A stretch of DNA of 64,000 nucleotides from Novipirellula herctigrandis (GTDB taxonomy: Bacteria > Planctomycetota > Planctomycetia > Pirellulales > Pirellulaceae): the NCBI GenBank assembly GCA_007859835.1, contig SJPJ01000001.1:8468218-8532217 (forward strand), written 5' to 3'. Positions 19,032 to 28,639 of the stretch are shown here, piece by piece (the stretch's first letter is position 1; every line of letters begins with the position of its first letter). The position numbers and the translations under genes are program-made. The notes beneath the pieces were generated by a model. That model saw only the letters and a list, made by a program, of their open reading frames with translations, was not told where the DNA came from and did no database searches.

Positions 19032-19167
19032 CTTGGGTTCTTTCGTAACGCGATTATGGCTGGTTCCTGCCGACCGCTAGGCATTGATGTAAATTCGCCA
19101 ACACTGAGATTGATCAGTGCCATGTCGCCAAAGCAACACAAAGGGTCGGTTCGACGTTGATACTAAC

Positions 19168-20670
19168 CTACAAACGAGGCGCAGTCCATTTCGGGATGCC
19201 AATGTCTTGAAGTTGCTTTTCGTAACGAACATCTTGTGGGTGTTCTGACGCGTACGGAACGTCTTCATTGACCATCAACGGCACGGTCACGGCCCACCAA
19301 GCGTCGTACGCTTTCCGCATCTCAGCGACGACTTCCGGGTGATTCGAAGACACGTCGGTCTTTTCGTAGGGATCGACCGATATGTCGTAAAGCTCTTTAT
19401 TATTCACGAATCGCCAACGTTGCGTTCGAACCGCGCAATTTTTGAATTTGCTTTGGTCAGGATCGTCACCCTTGTTCCAACGTCCTTGGTGAACGAATAG
19501 ATTGCGGTCAGGCCACGATGATTTTGGATTCTCAAGCAATGGAAGTAGCGTGCGTCCGTCAATCTCCTGGATACCGTCTGGAATTTTGACTCCGGTAAGC
19601 TCACAGAAAGTCTTATACAAGTCGATATGAGCGGTCAGTGAGGGGATATCAATTCCTTCGCCAAGTTTTCCTTTCCAACGCCAAAACGCCGGTACATGCG
19701 TGCCACCTTCATAGGGCGATCCCTTTCCCGTTTTGAAACCGGCGGTGAAAATCGGAGCCCTTTTTCCATTCAGCTTTCCGCTGCGACCGGCTTGTCCGTT
19801 GTCGGTCATGAAGATGACGAGTGTGTCATCCCATAACTTCCACTCATCGAGTTTTTCCATCAAGACGCCGAAATTGTCATCAATATTTTCGATCATGCCG
19901 TAGCGACCTTGCGTGTTAGCGTCCCAACCAAGATCGGCGAAGCGTTTCTTGTACTTCTCGGGTGCCAGCATTGGTCCATGCGGAGCATTCGTCGAAACAT
20001 ATGCGAAGAAAGGTGTCTTCGAATCATGTTGTTTCTTAATCCAGCCGAGTGCAGCCTGAAAGAAGGCGTCCGTGCAAAACCCGTCGGTTTGGACGATCGT
20101 ATCGTTGTGCAAAATCACGTTGTCAAAGTACTTTCCATCCTTTTCGCGGTTCGGCGGAAAGTCAGCACAGCTTCCTTCGTAGGCTTGTCCGATACCGCCA
20201 GCACCGTGTATGAACACTTCGCTAAATCCACGGTTGTAAGGCTGATATTCGTCTTCATCACCAAGATGCCATTTTCCAAAGATCGCGGTTTCGTATCCTG
20301 CGTTTCGTAATAGCTGTGGAAAAGTCGTTGTCGACAGTGCCATCCGCTCGCGCTCTTTGATCGTGTGAGTAACACCGTTGCGAAACTCATGGCGTCCACT
20401 GAATATGGACGATCGCGTCGGTGCACAGGTCGGGCTGACATGAAAGTCAGTAAACCGGGTCGACATTTTGTAAAAGCGATCAAGGTTCGGCGTCCTCAAC
20501 ACTTCGTTGCCCATACAAGACAAATCGCCCATTCCTTGGTCGTCGGTCATCACCAAGATAATATTCGGACGGGAACCGGCCAGCGATTCGGCGTAGGTTA
20601 CAGTATCATTGCAACTGGCTACCCCAAACAGAATAGCGGAGAGCGCAAAAAAGACAGAGGACAATTTCAT
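19168..20670 (-). CDS. Type I sulfatase, possibly a lipoprotein
   Basis: A 500-residue arylsulfatase-like enzyme. The signal peptide ends VASC at Cys20, which could be a lipobox, so the enzyme may be membrane-anchored rather than free. Asp43-Asp44 (TDDQG), CAPTR with Cys82 and the downstream MTDNGQAGRSGKLNGKR region complete the formylglycine active site. The C-terminus carries the usual small alpha/beta domain. ATG 20670 has AAGG about 9 bases upstream; the same few bases contain TGCGACAAGGTGCAC, resembling the motif array at 59012-59194. It is the first gene of a likely unit with the downstream fucosidase. Confidence 0.88.
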   Translation of the reverse strand: MKLSSVFFALSAILFGVASCNDTVTYAESLAGSRPNIILVMTDDQGMGDLSCMGNEVLRTPNLDRFYKMSTRFTDFHVSPTCAPTRSSIFSGRHEFRNGVTHTIKERERMALSTTTFPQLLRNAGYETAIFGKWHLGDEDEYQPYNRGFSEVFIHGAGGIGQAYEGSCADFPPNREKDGKYFDNVILHNDTIVQTDGFCTDAFFQAALGWIKKQHDSKTPFFAYVSTNAPHGPMLAPEKYKKRFADLGWDANTQGRYGMIENIDDNFGVLMEKLDEWKLWDDTLVIFMTDNGQAGRSGKLNGKRAPIFTAGFKTGKGSPYEGGTHVPAFWRWKGKLGEGIDIPSLTAHIDLYKTFCELTGVKIPDGIQEIDGRTLLPLLENPKSSWPDRNLFVHQGRWNKGDDPDQSKFKNCAVRTQRWRFVNNKELYDISVDPYEKTDVSSNHPEVVAEMRKAYDAWWAVTVPLMVNEDVPYASEHPQDVRYEKQLQDIGIPKWTAPRL

Positions 20671-20910
20671 GGTGCACCTTGTCGCATTGAGAGGAAGGTT
20701 TCTGGATAACAGTTACTAGCGCAAATGCAACTCGTAACTCGGTTTCTTTGGTTTTGCATCCGTTTTCGATATTTGAACACGATTATAGCTGACCGAGAAC
20801 ACCACGACCGAGTTTGGTTTACATTGTGGATGGAGTCAAGGAATCTGACTCCGCCAGTTGTACTGATTCACCGGAACTGACAACGCGACGCGAAATAGTG
20901 ATCTTTTTCA

Positions 20911-22779
20911 ATGCCAGCGGAACCACGCAAAATCGAATCGACACCGATTGACCGTTTGCGACCCTGTCGTATCTGTGAAGGATTAGGGGACCGTGAAATC
21001 GAGAGAGTGGCAGCTGCCTGCACATGGCGAGAGCTGCAACCGGATGAAACCTTGGCTTTCCCATGTGACTCGGTATTCGCGATCTATACCGTCACCCGAG
21101 GTCGATTGCGGATGTATCAAGCCAGCGAGAGAGCCGATGTTCGAGGCGAACAGGAACGTCTCATCGGTTTCGCAAATTTTGGGGATACCATCGGGCAATC
21201 TTCACTGTTGTCGGACCAATTCGATGACAATTCACGAATCGTTTCCGACACGGAATCGCAAGTTGCAGTGATCAGCCGCGCTCGAGCGATGCGGCTGATG
21301 ATGGAATTGCCACGTTTGCGACAAAACTTGATCGTCACGTTCGGTCTACGGATGGAGAGCCTGTTTCAAGGAAAGCCTTTGCGCCGATTCCCCAAGGTTG
21401 TCGGTATCGTTTCGAGTCAGTCGTCAAACAAAAGTCTATGTTTACTGCGGTTACTTACACAAGAACTGCAGAAGCGGAATGAGCGAATCTGTGTCTTTTC
21501 GGATCGGTCCGAAGTTGCTCTCGAATCGGAAACGATGAGGGAAGCACTTTCAGGCAATGGCGTTGACTCGGCGAGTCTGATCCATCGGGTACGCCAGCGG
21601 CTTGCCGGTGTCGACCGCGTGCTTGTTGACATCATGTTGCCGGGACAATCGGCGTCGTTTTCGGAACAGATACATGCGTGTGGTGAAATCCTTTGGTGCT
21701 TTGATAACGAACAGCCGGAGGCCAATAACGATGCCATTCTGGCTAACTTCATCGCCAAACATCCACCGCTGAAATCGCGAATTGCCTGCGTGCAAATTGT
21801 TCCCACTGGCAAGAGCCTTGGTCGCCGCAAACCATGCTGCGAGAACCTGGACCAACGTGATTTTTTGCTTGCACTTTCTGAATCGGATGATCAGCTCAGC
21901 CGACTCTGTCAGCAGGGAATAGACCGAATTGTTCGTCACCTTCGTGGCGTGAAAATTGGGTTGGCTCTTGGCGGCGGCGGTGCCCGCGGATTGGCACACT
22001 TGGGAGTACTGAAGGTGCTTGATCACGCTGGGATAAGTTTCGATATGATGAGCGGCACCAGTGCGGGCGCCATGATCGGGCTTGGTTACGCCGCTGGAAT
22101 GACACCTGAATCGTTGATTGATCTTTTTGCACGTGAACTTCAACCTCCAACCTTATTGGATCGTTTCCGCGGAGGACGTCGCCTGTTTCTGTTTGTAAAG
22201 TTTCGCGCTGGTGCATGGGAGCAAATGCTGCGAAAGCACTATCATGATTGGTTGTTCGGACAACTGCACATCCCCTTCTCAGTCGTGACAACCGATTTGG
22301 TTTCCGGCCAAGAATTGGTCCGTGATAGTGGCGATATTGTTCATGCGATTCTCGAAAGCATCAATATCCCGGTGATGTCGAATCCAATCTTGAAAGACGG
22401 GAAGATTTTGGTTGATGGAGGCGTATTGAACAATTTGCCCGTCGAGCTGTTGAGTGATCGTGGCGCCCAACATGTGATTGGCGTCGATGTCTCAAAAGAA
22501 ATTCCAAATCATTTTGCCGGCAACTATCCAGGGATGGCGACTAATAAGATGATAAAGCCGGGAAACGTCGAGACGGCGTACCGGATCATGGAAGTCTCTC
22601 GGCGGGGGATTACTCAATTACAGATGAGTTTTGCGGATCATGTGATCGAACCTGATACGTCCGCGTTCGATTTCGCCGACTTCACGTCTGCGGCGGGCAT
22701 CGCGGAAACCGGTGAAGTTGCTGCAGAAACAATGCTGCCGGATATCCAAGCGGCATACAACGAGTTGATGAATGGGTGA
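20911..22779 (+). CDS. Patatin-like phospholipase with N-terminal cyclic-nucleotide-binding-like domain
   Basis: A 622-residue protein with the architecture of bacterial neuropathy-target-esterase relatives. Residues about 25-150 form a Crp/cNMP-binding-like beta-roll. Residues about 162-330 resemble a MinD/ParA-like fold with a degraded P-loop (GIVSSQSSNKSLCLL). The patatin domain follows: oxyanion loop GGGGARG at 354-360, catalytic Ser384 in GTSAG and catalytic Asp502 in DGG. It should hydrolyse acyl esters of phospholipids at the inner membrane, perhaps under control of the N-terminal domain. No signal peptide. Cardiolipin synthase follows 76 bases downstream on the same strand, suggesting linked lipid turnover. 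Confidence 0.9.
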   Translation: MPAEPRKIESTPIDRLRPCRICEGLGDREIERVAAACTWRELQPDETLAFPCDSVFAIYTVTRGRLRMYQASERADVRGEQERLIGFANFGDTIGQSSLLSDQFDDNSRIVSDTESQVAVISRARAMRLMMELPRLRQNLIVTFGLRMESLFQGKPLRRFPKVVGIVSSQSSNKSLCLLRLLTQELQKRNERICVFSDRSEVALESETMREALSGNGVDSASLIHRVRQRLAGVDRVLVDIMLPGQSASFSEQIHACGEILWCFDNEQPEANNDAILANFIAKHPPLKSRIACVQIVPTGKSLGRRKPCCENLDQRDFLLALSESDDQLSRLCQQGIDRIVRHLRGVKIGLALGGGGARGLAHLGVLKVLDHAGISFDMMSGTSAGAMIGLGYAAGMTPESLIDLFARELQPPTLLDRFRGGRRLFLFVKFRAGAWEQMLRKHYHDWLFGQLHIPFSVVTTDLVSGQELVRDSGDIVHAILESINIPVMSNPILKDGKILVDGGVLNNLPVELLSDRGAQHVIGVDVSKEIPNHFAGNYPGMATNKMIKPGNVETAYRIMEVSRRGITQLQMSFADHVIEPDTSAFDFADFTSAAGIAETGEVAAETMLPDIQAAYNELMNG

Positions 22780-22855
22780 TCGTGGATAATGATTAACACC
22801 TCGGCGCTCAAAAGAAAGAGTTGGCCTGCACGAAGTATTATTTAGGTTGAAAGAT

Positions 22856-24349
22856 ATGTTCAAACGCAGCCGCAGTGCATCCGATACGAACACCGCAAAA
22901 GCACCGACGTCAAAACGAAGAAAAATGGTAGTCGCGTTTATTGTCGTGATGCACATTCTTGGTGCTCTCACCTCGGTCAAAGCCGTGATGTCGACTCGTA
23001 CGTCTCAAGGTGCAATTGCGTGGGCCGTCAGTCTGAACACGTTCCCTTACGTCGCCGTGCCAGCTTATTGGGGACTCGGGCAGTCAAAGTTTGATGGGTA
23101 CGATTTACTGCGTCAAAGCGAACAACTGGCAAATAGCGAGGCTGCACGTCGTGCCCGACAAATGCTTGAGGATGATCAATTGTTGCTAGTACCGAGAACT
23201 CCAATCGAAGAAAGCCACGCAAAACTATTAAATAACATCAGCCGATTGCCGATCACTTCTGGGAACACTGCCAAATTGTTGGTCAATGGCCAAGAAACCT
23301 TTGATGCGATTCTTGACGGAATGGAGACCGCAGAAAAATATATCCTCTTTCAATTCTATATCCTTCGTGATGACGAACTCGGTCAGAGATGTAAAGAAGT
23401 GTTCTTGAAGAAGGCAGCGGAAGGTGTAAGGGTCTGTGTGTTGTACGATGAGCTTGGTAGCAAAGATTTGTCTGCCAAGTACGTCAACGAATTGGAAGCG
23501 GCTGGAGTTCAGATCGTGCCGTTTAATACCACTCAAGGTCGTGGAAATCGTCTTCGGTTAAACTTTCGGAATCACCGCAAGATCGTCGTCGTTGACGGAA
23601 ACGTTGCCTACGTTGGTGGACACAACGTCGGCGACGAGTACCTAGGCAAGGATCCTGTCTTGACTCCATGGCGTGATACCCATGTCGAACTTCGTGGACC
23701 GGTCGTTCAGGCCATCCAAGTCCCCTTTGTGGAAGATTGGAACTGGGCTACCGGTAACAAGTTGGAACTGAACTGGGACCCAGAAAGAGCCGAGGGAGGC
23801 GAAACGGCGGCAGCCTGCATCCCAACCGGTCCGGCTGACCGTTTAGAAACGGGAACGCTTCTCTTTCTGCATGCAATCAACTCTGCACAAAATCGACTGT
23901 GGATCGTGAGTCCGTATTTTATTCCTGATGAGCAGCTAATGTCTGCGTTGCAGTTGGCGGCACTGCGAGGAGTCGACGTGAGGATCTTGATTCCCCAAAA
24001 CCCGGACCATTTGCACGTGTATCTTTCGGGTGTCTCCTACTTGGAAGAGGCGAAGGAGGCGGGTGTGAAGATCTACCGCTATCAGCCCGGTTTCCTGCAC
24101 CAGAAAGTGTGGTTGATCGACGACAATGTAGCCGCAGTCGGAACGGCCAATCTTGATAACCGGTCGATGAGGCTAAACTTCGAGGTCACGATGTTGATCT
24201 ACGGGGAAGAGTTCGCAGGGGAGGTCGAAGAGATGATGGAAGCCGACTTTGCCGAGAGCATACTTGCGACCGCTGCCGAGTACACCGATCAATCATTGCC
24301 CTATCGCTTCCTTGTCCGCGTGTGTCGTTTGCTTGCGCCGATTCAGTAG
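22856..24349 (+). CDS. cls: Cardiolipin synthase (phospholipase D family)
   Basis: A 497-residue membrane enzyme that joins phosphatidylglycerol units to form cardiolipin. The N-terminus has a basic segment and two hydrophobic stretches (about 23-45 and 55-75) for membrane anchoring. Two HKD-type motifs are intact: H240-R-K in NHRKIVVVDG and H415-Q-K in LHQKVWLIDD, each followed by the expected Asp and Gly-rich turn. I chose ATG 22856 over TTG 22847. It probably forms a unit with the upstream patatin gene. Confidence 0.92.
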   Translation: MFKRSRSASDTNTAKAPTSKRRKMVVAFIVVMHILGALTSVKAVMSTRTSQGAIAWAVSLNTFPYVAVPAYWGLGQSKFDGYDLLRQSEQLANSEAARRARQMLEDDQLLLVPRTPIEESHAKLLNNISRLPITSGNTAKLLVNGQETFDAILDGMETAEKYILFQFYILRDDELGQRCKEVFLKKAAEGVRVCVLYDELGSKDLSAKYVNELEAAGVQIVPFNTTQGRGNRLRLNFRNHRKIVVVDGNVAYVGGHNVGDEYLGKDPVLTPWRDTHVELRGPVVQAIQVPFVEDWNWATGNKLELNWDPERAEGGETAAACIPTGPADRLETGTLLFLHAINSAQNRLWIVSPYFIPDEQLMSALQLAALRGVDVRILIPQNPDHLHVYLSGVSYLEEAKEAGVKIYRYQPGFLHQKVWLIDDNVAAVGTANLDNRSMRLNFEVTMLIYGEEFAGEVEEMMEADFAESILATAAEYTDQSLPYRFLVRVCRLLAPIQ

Positions 24350-24387
24350 TCGAATCGCTCAAATTGCTGATCGTCGTGCGCATTTGG

Positions 24388-25809
24388 TCACGGCAAGATG
24401 AACGCGACCGCTGATTGAATCCGATGTGCATCGGCACTCGACATGTTAACGTTCTCTCGAGTCCCATATAGATACTCAATGCCGACCTTGACGCGTTCCA
24501 GTGGACTCCAGATCAAGTTGGCGGCCAAATAGCTGGTCGCACTCACGTCATCGGGCGGCTGAAGCGGCGCGGTATCGAGTTGATTCGCCGCGTAGGTGAA
24601 GTTGGAACTGAAGCGATCGTTCCATTCGTGAGTGATGCCGACCATCCATCCGAACAGCGGCAACACTCTTTCGGTGGTCGCCGACTCAGGTGCAGCATCG
24701 GGCAGACTACGGTAACTGCCAATACCTTCGCCATGCACGATTTGGTAGTAGACTTTGGTCGATTCCAACAGCATCACCACTCCCGTGAAATTTAGCCCCC
24801 AAGCAGAGCCCTCCATAACGGGACCACCGGTCGGTTGGTACCCGCCCGTGCGGCTCAGGTACGCAAACTGAAATCGTCCCCAATCCCTCGTCAACTTCAG
24901 TCGGGCAATCACGTCTGGCGACGGAGACCGCGCGTCACCCGGAAGGCCGGGCGGCGCAATCACGATGAAACGCGTATCTTCCACAGCGATCGAAATCGTC
25001 AAGGCATCACCGAAAATAGGCTGCGTCCAACGAGCCTGTGCTTGACGCCGGTTCACGTTGGATACGGAACCTTCAAAGTCAATCGTGGCTGGAGAGGCCG
25101 CCACATCCGTGAACGTTGTCCACGTTCGTCCAACCAACAAGGATCCGACTTCGCCGTAGGCATGTCGTAAACGGAATTGGCTATTCTCGCCAAAAAAGTC
25201 GCCTTCTACGAAAGCCTGTACCGTGTAACCTTCAGCTTTCCACCGAGTATCAAAACTCAGACGTGTTTGCCGCGCATGGAATCGAGTATTCGTACGGTCC
25301 GGTGATCCGACCGGGATCTTTGTTGTTACAAAGGAGTCAGTCGAGTCGATTGGGTCAAAGTCGTAAATGAAGTCAGTCTTCACATAGCCACCGAACTTCA
25401 TTGCCACGTCGTCACCAAAAACGATCAAGCCGTTTTCGAATTCCGGTGCTGAATAGAGATCCAAGCCAATGTCAAAGCGCCCCGGCCGGGCTGCGAACGA
25501 TCCAGAAAATTGACTAGCGTCGACACTCTGGATACCTGACACGTCCAGTTGTGCCGGAACCTGCATCATCGCGACTTGCTGTACCCGTGACGGTTTCTCC
25601 GAACCGTCATCGATCGCTTCTAACCACAGTGCATGAGACGACTCGATCGAGAGCCCCAGATCGATTGGTTCGTACTCGAGCGATGGAGATGCAGCCAATG
25701 CAATCGGAGTGGACAGCGCAGCAGATAAGCTAGCCGGTAGCGGCTGCTGTGCATGGGAAGCCGTCGCCGTCAGCAACAAACACCAGACTGGAAAGAAACG
25801 CATCCACAT
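24388..25809 (-). CDS. DcaP-like outer-membrane porin
   Basis: A 473-residue exported protein with a signal peptide (cut near Ala20-Gln21) and, from about residue 130, alternating amphipathic beta-strands typical of a trimeric porin: FGGYVKTDFIYDFD, TRFHARQTRLSFDTRW, YTVQAFVEGDFFG, FRLRHAYGEVG. These match the DcaP family of outer-membrane porins, which pass small anionic or aromatic solutes. An unusual N-terminal spacer of about 100 residues precedes the barrel. Convergent with cls; divergent from the YegS-like gene over 361 bases. Confidence 0.75.
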   Translation of the reverse strand: MWMRFFPVWCLLLTATASHAQQPLPASLSAALSTPIALAASPSLEYEPIDLGLSIESSHALWLEAIDDGSEKPSRVQQVAMMQVPAQLDVSGIQSVDASQFSGSFAARPGRFDIGLDLYSAPEFENGLIVFGDDVAMKFGGYVKTDFIYDFDPIDSTDSFVTTKIPVGSPDRTNTRFHARQTRLSFDTRWKAEGYTVQAFVEGDFFGENSQFRLRHAYGEVGSLLVGRTWTTFTDVAASPATIDFEGSVSNVNRRQAQARWTQPIFGDALTISIAVEDTRFIVIAPPGLPGDARSPSPDVIARLKLTRDWGRFQFAYLSRTGGYQPTGGPVMEGSAWGLNFTGVVMLLESTKVYYQIVHGEGIGSYRSLPDAAPESATTERVLPLFGWMVGITHEWNDRFSSNFTYAANQLDTAPLQPPDDVSATSYLAANLIWSPLERVKVGIEYLYGTRENVNMSSADAHRIQSAVAFILP

Positions 25810-26170
25810 TTAACCGCAGGCTGCCAGATGTTTGCGAATTGTAACAATTAGGAAGACTCTTTGGTTTGTATCGGCGAGTACCGAGCGAATTCTGGACGAA
25901 AAGACAAAACGCAAATCAGATACATTAAACGTGCGAATTTGAAAACGCTCCGTTCGATACGGATGCAACATGAAACTGACAGTGAAACACAGCGGGGCGT
26001 CTAATGTATCTCTTGCATTGTCACCGCTAATTGCCTTGTCACCCCAAATTTCACCATGAACACATTAGAAATCAGCATGATTTTGGTGAACAGGAACATG
26101 CGCTGGCAACTTCCATCTAGCCTATCGAGTAAGCTGGAAAAGGCGGTGTTGCGGGGGACCTTTTTGGGTG
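25810..26170. other. Divergent intergenic region, porin / lipid kinase
   Basis: Must contain promoters for both neighbours. No open frame with gene-like features, no repeat and no strong hairpin was seen. Confidence 0.4.
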
Positions 26171-27127
26171 ATGCCACAGCGAAATCAACAAACAACGAGT
26201 AATCAGATGCCCGAATCGAGATTGATGCGACTCATTATCAATGGAAAATCAGCGGGCGATCCGGAGCTCCGATCCGCCGTTGGTGAGCTTCGCGATTCCG
26301 GTCAACCGATCGAAGTTCGTGTGACTTGGGAAGGTGGCGATGCGGCGCGATACGCTGCCGAAGCGGTACGTGACGGGGTGGATGTGATCATTGCCGGAGG
26401 CGGCGATGGCACCGTGAATGAAGTGGTTGGTGGCATTCTCTCGACTGATAAGCCGAACAGTGCCGCCGTAGCCGTGTTGCCCTACGGTACCGCCAATGAT
26501 TTTGCAGCAGGCTGTTCGATTCCAATCGGTAATCCGTTGTCAGCACTCACACTAGCAGCAACGGGGAACATCGTTCCGATTGATGTAGGAAGAGCCAACG
26601 ACAGTTACTTCGTCAACATCGCCAGCGGCGGATTCGGGGCGGAGGTGACTGCAAATACGCCGCCAGAGTTGAAAAAGGCGCTCGGCGGAACGGCCTACTC
26701 ATTGATGGGCATCGTCACGGCGGCAAAAGCATTGCCACATCACAGTCGTGTCACACTGCCCGACGGCACTTCCAAATCGGGTGACGTGTTGGTGATGACC
26801 GCGGCAAACGGACGTCAATGCGGAGGTGGACAGCAAGTTGCCCCAAAAGCCTACCTGAACGATGGACTACTCGACTTTATGATTGTCCACGATGTCGACA
26901 TGCAGTCATTTGGTCAAGTATTGAGCGAGATATTGACTCTCGGCGACGAGAGCAATGAGTATGTGTCGTACGCACAATTGCCATCGCTTCGGATCGAGTG
27001 CGATAATCCTTTCCAGGTGAATCTCGATGGCGAGCCGGTCCGTTCCAAAGTTTTTGAGTTCAGTGTTCTCCCCAAAGCGATTCGATTTGTGCTTCCGCCG
27101 AATGCTCCGCTGGTAGACCTTGGTTAG
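26171..27127 (+). CDS. yegS: YegS-like lipid kinase
   Basis: A 318-residue member of the diacylglycerol-kinase catalytic family, closely following E. coli YegS in layout: LIINGKSAGDP at the N-terminus, VTWEGGDAARYA, nucleotide loop IAGGGDGTVNEV near residues 73-84, then the PYGTANDFA segment and the C-terminal beta-sandwich. E. coli YegS phosphorylates phosphatidylglycerol in vitro, so a lipid kinase role at the inner membrane is the best guess. ATG 26171 is used; ATG 26207 (MPESRLMRL) and ATG 26225 are in frame and closer to the YegS start. It stands alone on the plus strand among other lipid genes. Confidence 0.88.
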   Translation: MPQRNQQTTSNQMPESRLMRLIINGKSAGDPELRSAVGELRDSGQPIEVRVTWEGGDAARYAAEAVRDGVDVIIAGGGDGTVNEVVGGILSTDKPNSAAVAVLPYGTANDFAAGCSIPIGNPLSALTLAATGNIVPIDVGRANDSYFVNIASGGFGAEVTANTPPELKKALGGTAYSLMGIVTAAKALPHHSRVTLPDGTSKSGDVLVMTAANGRQCGGGQQVAPKAYLNDGLLDFMIVHDVDMQSFGQVLSEILTLGDESNEYVSYAQLPSLRIECDNPFQVNLDGEPVRSKVFEFSVLPKAIRFVLPPNAPLVDLG

Positions 27128-27153
27128 CTGCGTTCTGCACACGACGGTTCCGA

Positions 27154-28380
27154 TCAGCCGCCCCATGGAGTATTCACTAGAATTCCGAAGTAGAGACCAA
27201 TGTCGGCTCGTTCGGTTAACGATTCACGAGTCGAAACACCGCCTTGCAATCCGAACTCCATGCCGACTCTTGTGCGTTGGTCCAAACGAATATCCCGCGT
27301 TTCCATTAGTTCACGGGATGGTCTTCCAAGTGGGAATTCGTATCGGATGCCCCCTGATAAAGTTGATACCGGAGCGTGGCCGTTGTCGGTTGAACCGCTA
27401 TTGAGCGCTGTCGTGATTCCTAACCCAAGTGTGCCGCCGACACGCCAACCTAGCGAAGATAGCTTATCTGGCTTACCAAACACTTCGGCAAACCGCTCGC
27501 TGATCAATGGCATTGGAAAATAGAGTTCAACGACATCGAGCGAGGCAAGAATGGCACCATCTTGGAAAAGATCAAATTCGCTATCATTTCCCTGTTTCAG
27601 GTCCATAAACACGCGAGCTTTGGGCTGAAAAAAACGAACCTCGGGCAGCCGCAACATCCCAGGCTCTAAGATCTGTCCCTCGACTTCCGTCAACTGGGCA
27701 TGAAACGCGATGTCATCGGCGGGAACCTCGTACCGCACAACGCGAATCTTCTTTGTCTCTTGCCAGCTCTCGGTGGGCTGAAGGAATGACTTTACGCGAT
27801 CGGATATCGACTCCTTGCCTCGTTTCGTGTCATCCGCGATTTCGATTAACTGACCTTCGATCCCACGGTTCATGAACGTTTGGTTCAATTCATGATCTGA
27901 CAGCGGTATTTCGTAACGCACAATCCGGCTAGGTGATGCTGATTGCTCTACAAAGGATGGTATTGCACGTACCGCATTATCGGAGGCATCTCCGAGTGTC
28001 GCATAAGCATTTTGAACCCCAGAAGACTGGGGCGCCTCCATCCGAGTTTGGTTGGACAAACTGTCGAATGAATGTGGCGAAAGTCCCAATGAGTCCTGAT
28101 TGAGCCCGAAGCCAGCAGAACTGTCATGCGTAGATCCACTGGTTTTTTGACCATCAACTTCGAATAACTTTGGCACGCCCGAATATGACGGCATTCGAAT
28201 CAGCGGCTGGTCCGAATGGATGACTGGCGAATCCGGGTCGAGCGAGATTTCGCTCGATTCCGGCATCAACGTATCGATTTCCTGCCACGGGATTGGAAGC
28301 CGAGTCTGCGCCCAAGCATTCGTGCTCATTCCGATTAGAACCGTGCCAAGCACGTACAAGACCCTGCGCACTACGGTCAC
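27154..28380 (-). CDS. Exported protein of unknown function, possible small outer-membrane barrel
   Basis: A 408-residue protein I do not recognise. The GTG start gives a signal peptide ending NAWA near residue 24. Residues about 25-250 are Ser/Pro-rich with two segments reading RIVRYEIPL and IRVVRYEVPA, which look like a short internal duplication. The C-terminal 130 residues contain Gly-rich, alternating strands (WRVGGTLGLGI, GGIRYEFPLG, VGMEFGLQGG, GLYFGILVNTPWG) suggesting a small beta-barrel or membrane-associated sheet. Convergent with the lipid kinase and divergent from the coiled-coil membrane protein. Confidence 0.75.
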   Translation of the reverse strand: MTVVRRVLYVLGTVLIGMSTNAWAQTRLPIPWQEIDTLMPESSEISLDPDSPVIHSDQPLIRMPSYSGVPKLFEVDGQKTSGSTHDSSAGFGLNQDSLGLSPHSFDSLSNQTRMEAPQSSGVQNAYATLGDASDNAVRAIPSFVEQSASPSRIVRYEIPLSDHELNQTFMNRGIEGQLIEIADDTKRGKESISDRVKSFLQPTESWQETKKIRVVRYEVPADDIAFHAQLTEVEGQILEPGMLRLPEVRFFQPKARVFMDLKQGNDSEFDLFQDGAILASLDVVELYFPMPLISERFAEVFGKPDKLSSLGWRVGGTLGLGITTALNSGSTDNGHAPVSTLSGGIRYEFPLGRPSRELMETRDIRLDQRTRVGMEFGLQGGVSTRESLTERADIGLYFGILVNTPWGG

Positions 28381-28563
28381 CCAAAAGTAGTCGTTTTAAC
28401 ACCATTGTCAGCTAACGCTACAAAGTTGCATCGCGATGCCGCAAGACTATTCTCAGCTAGCGACTTCATCTCAATACGTCGAAGTGTCATTAAATTGCAC
28501 GGAAGGGCAGGCTCGGATTGCTTCCAAACTGTGGGATGTCCAACTAGACTGACAAAAGAAATA

Positions 28564-28599
28564 GCAGGCCGTATTTCATTTTCTGGGGCCGAGGCCTGC
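28564..28599. promoter_or_regulatory. Inverted repeat in 5' region
   Basis: GCAGGCC at 28564-28570 and GGCCTGC at 28593-28599 can pair across 22 bases, about 40 bases before the start of the following plus-strand gene. It could be a leader hairpin or protein site. No T-run follows. Confidence 0.3.
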
Positions 28600-28639
28600 C
28601 CTCGTACCTCCTCTTTCTCGATTCTCCAAGAGACAAATC

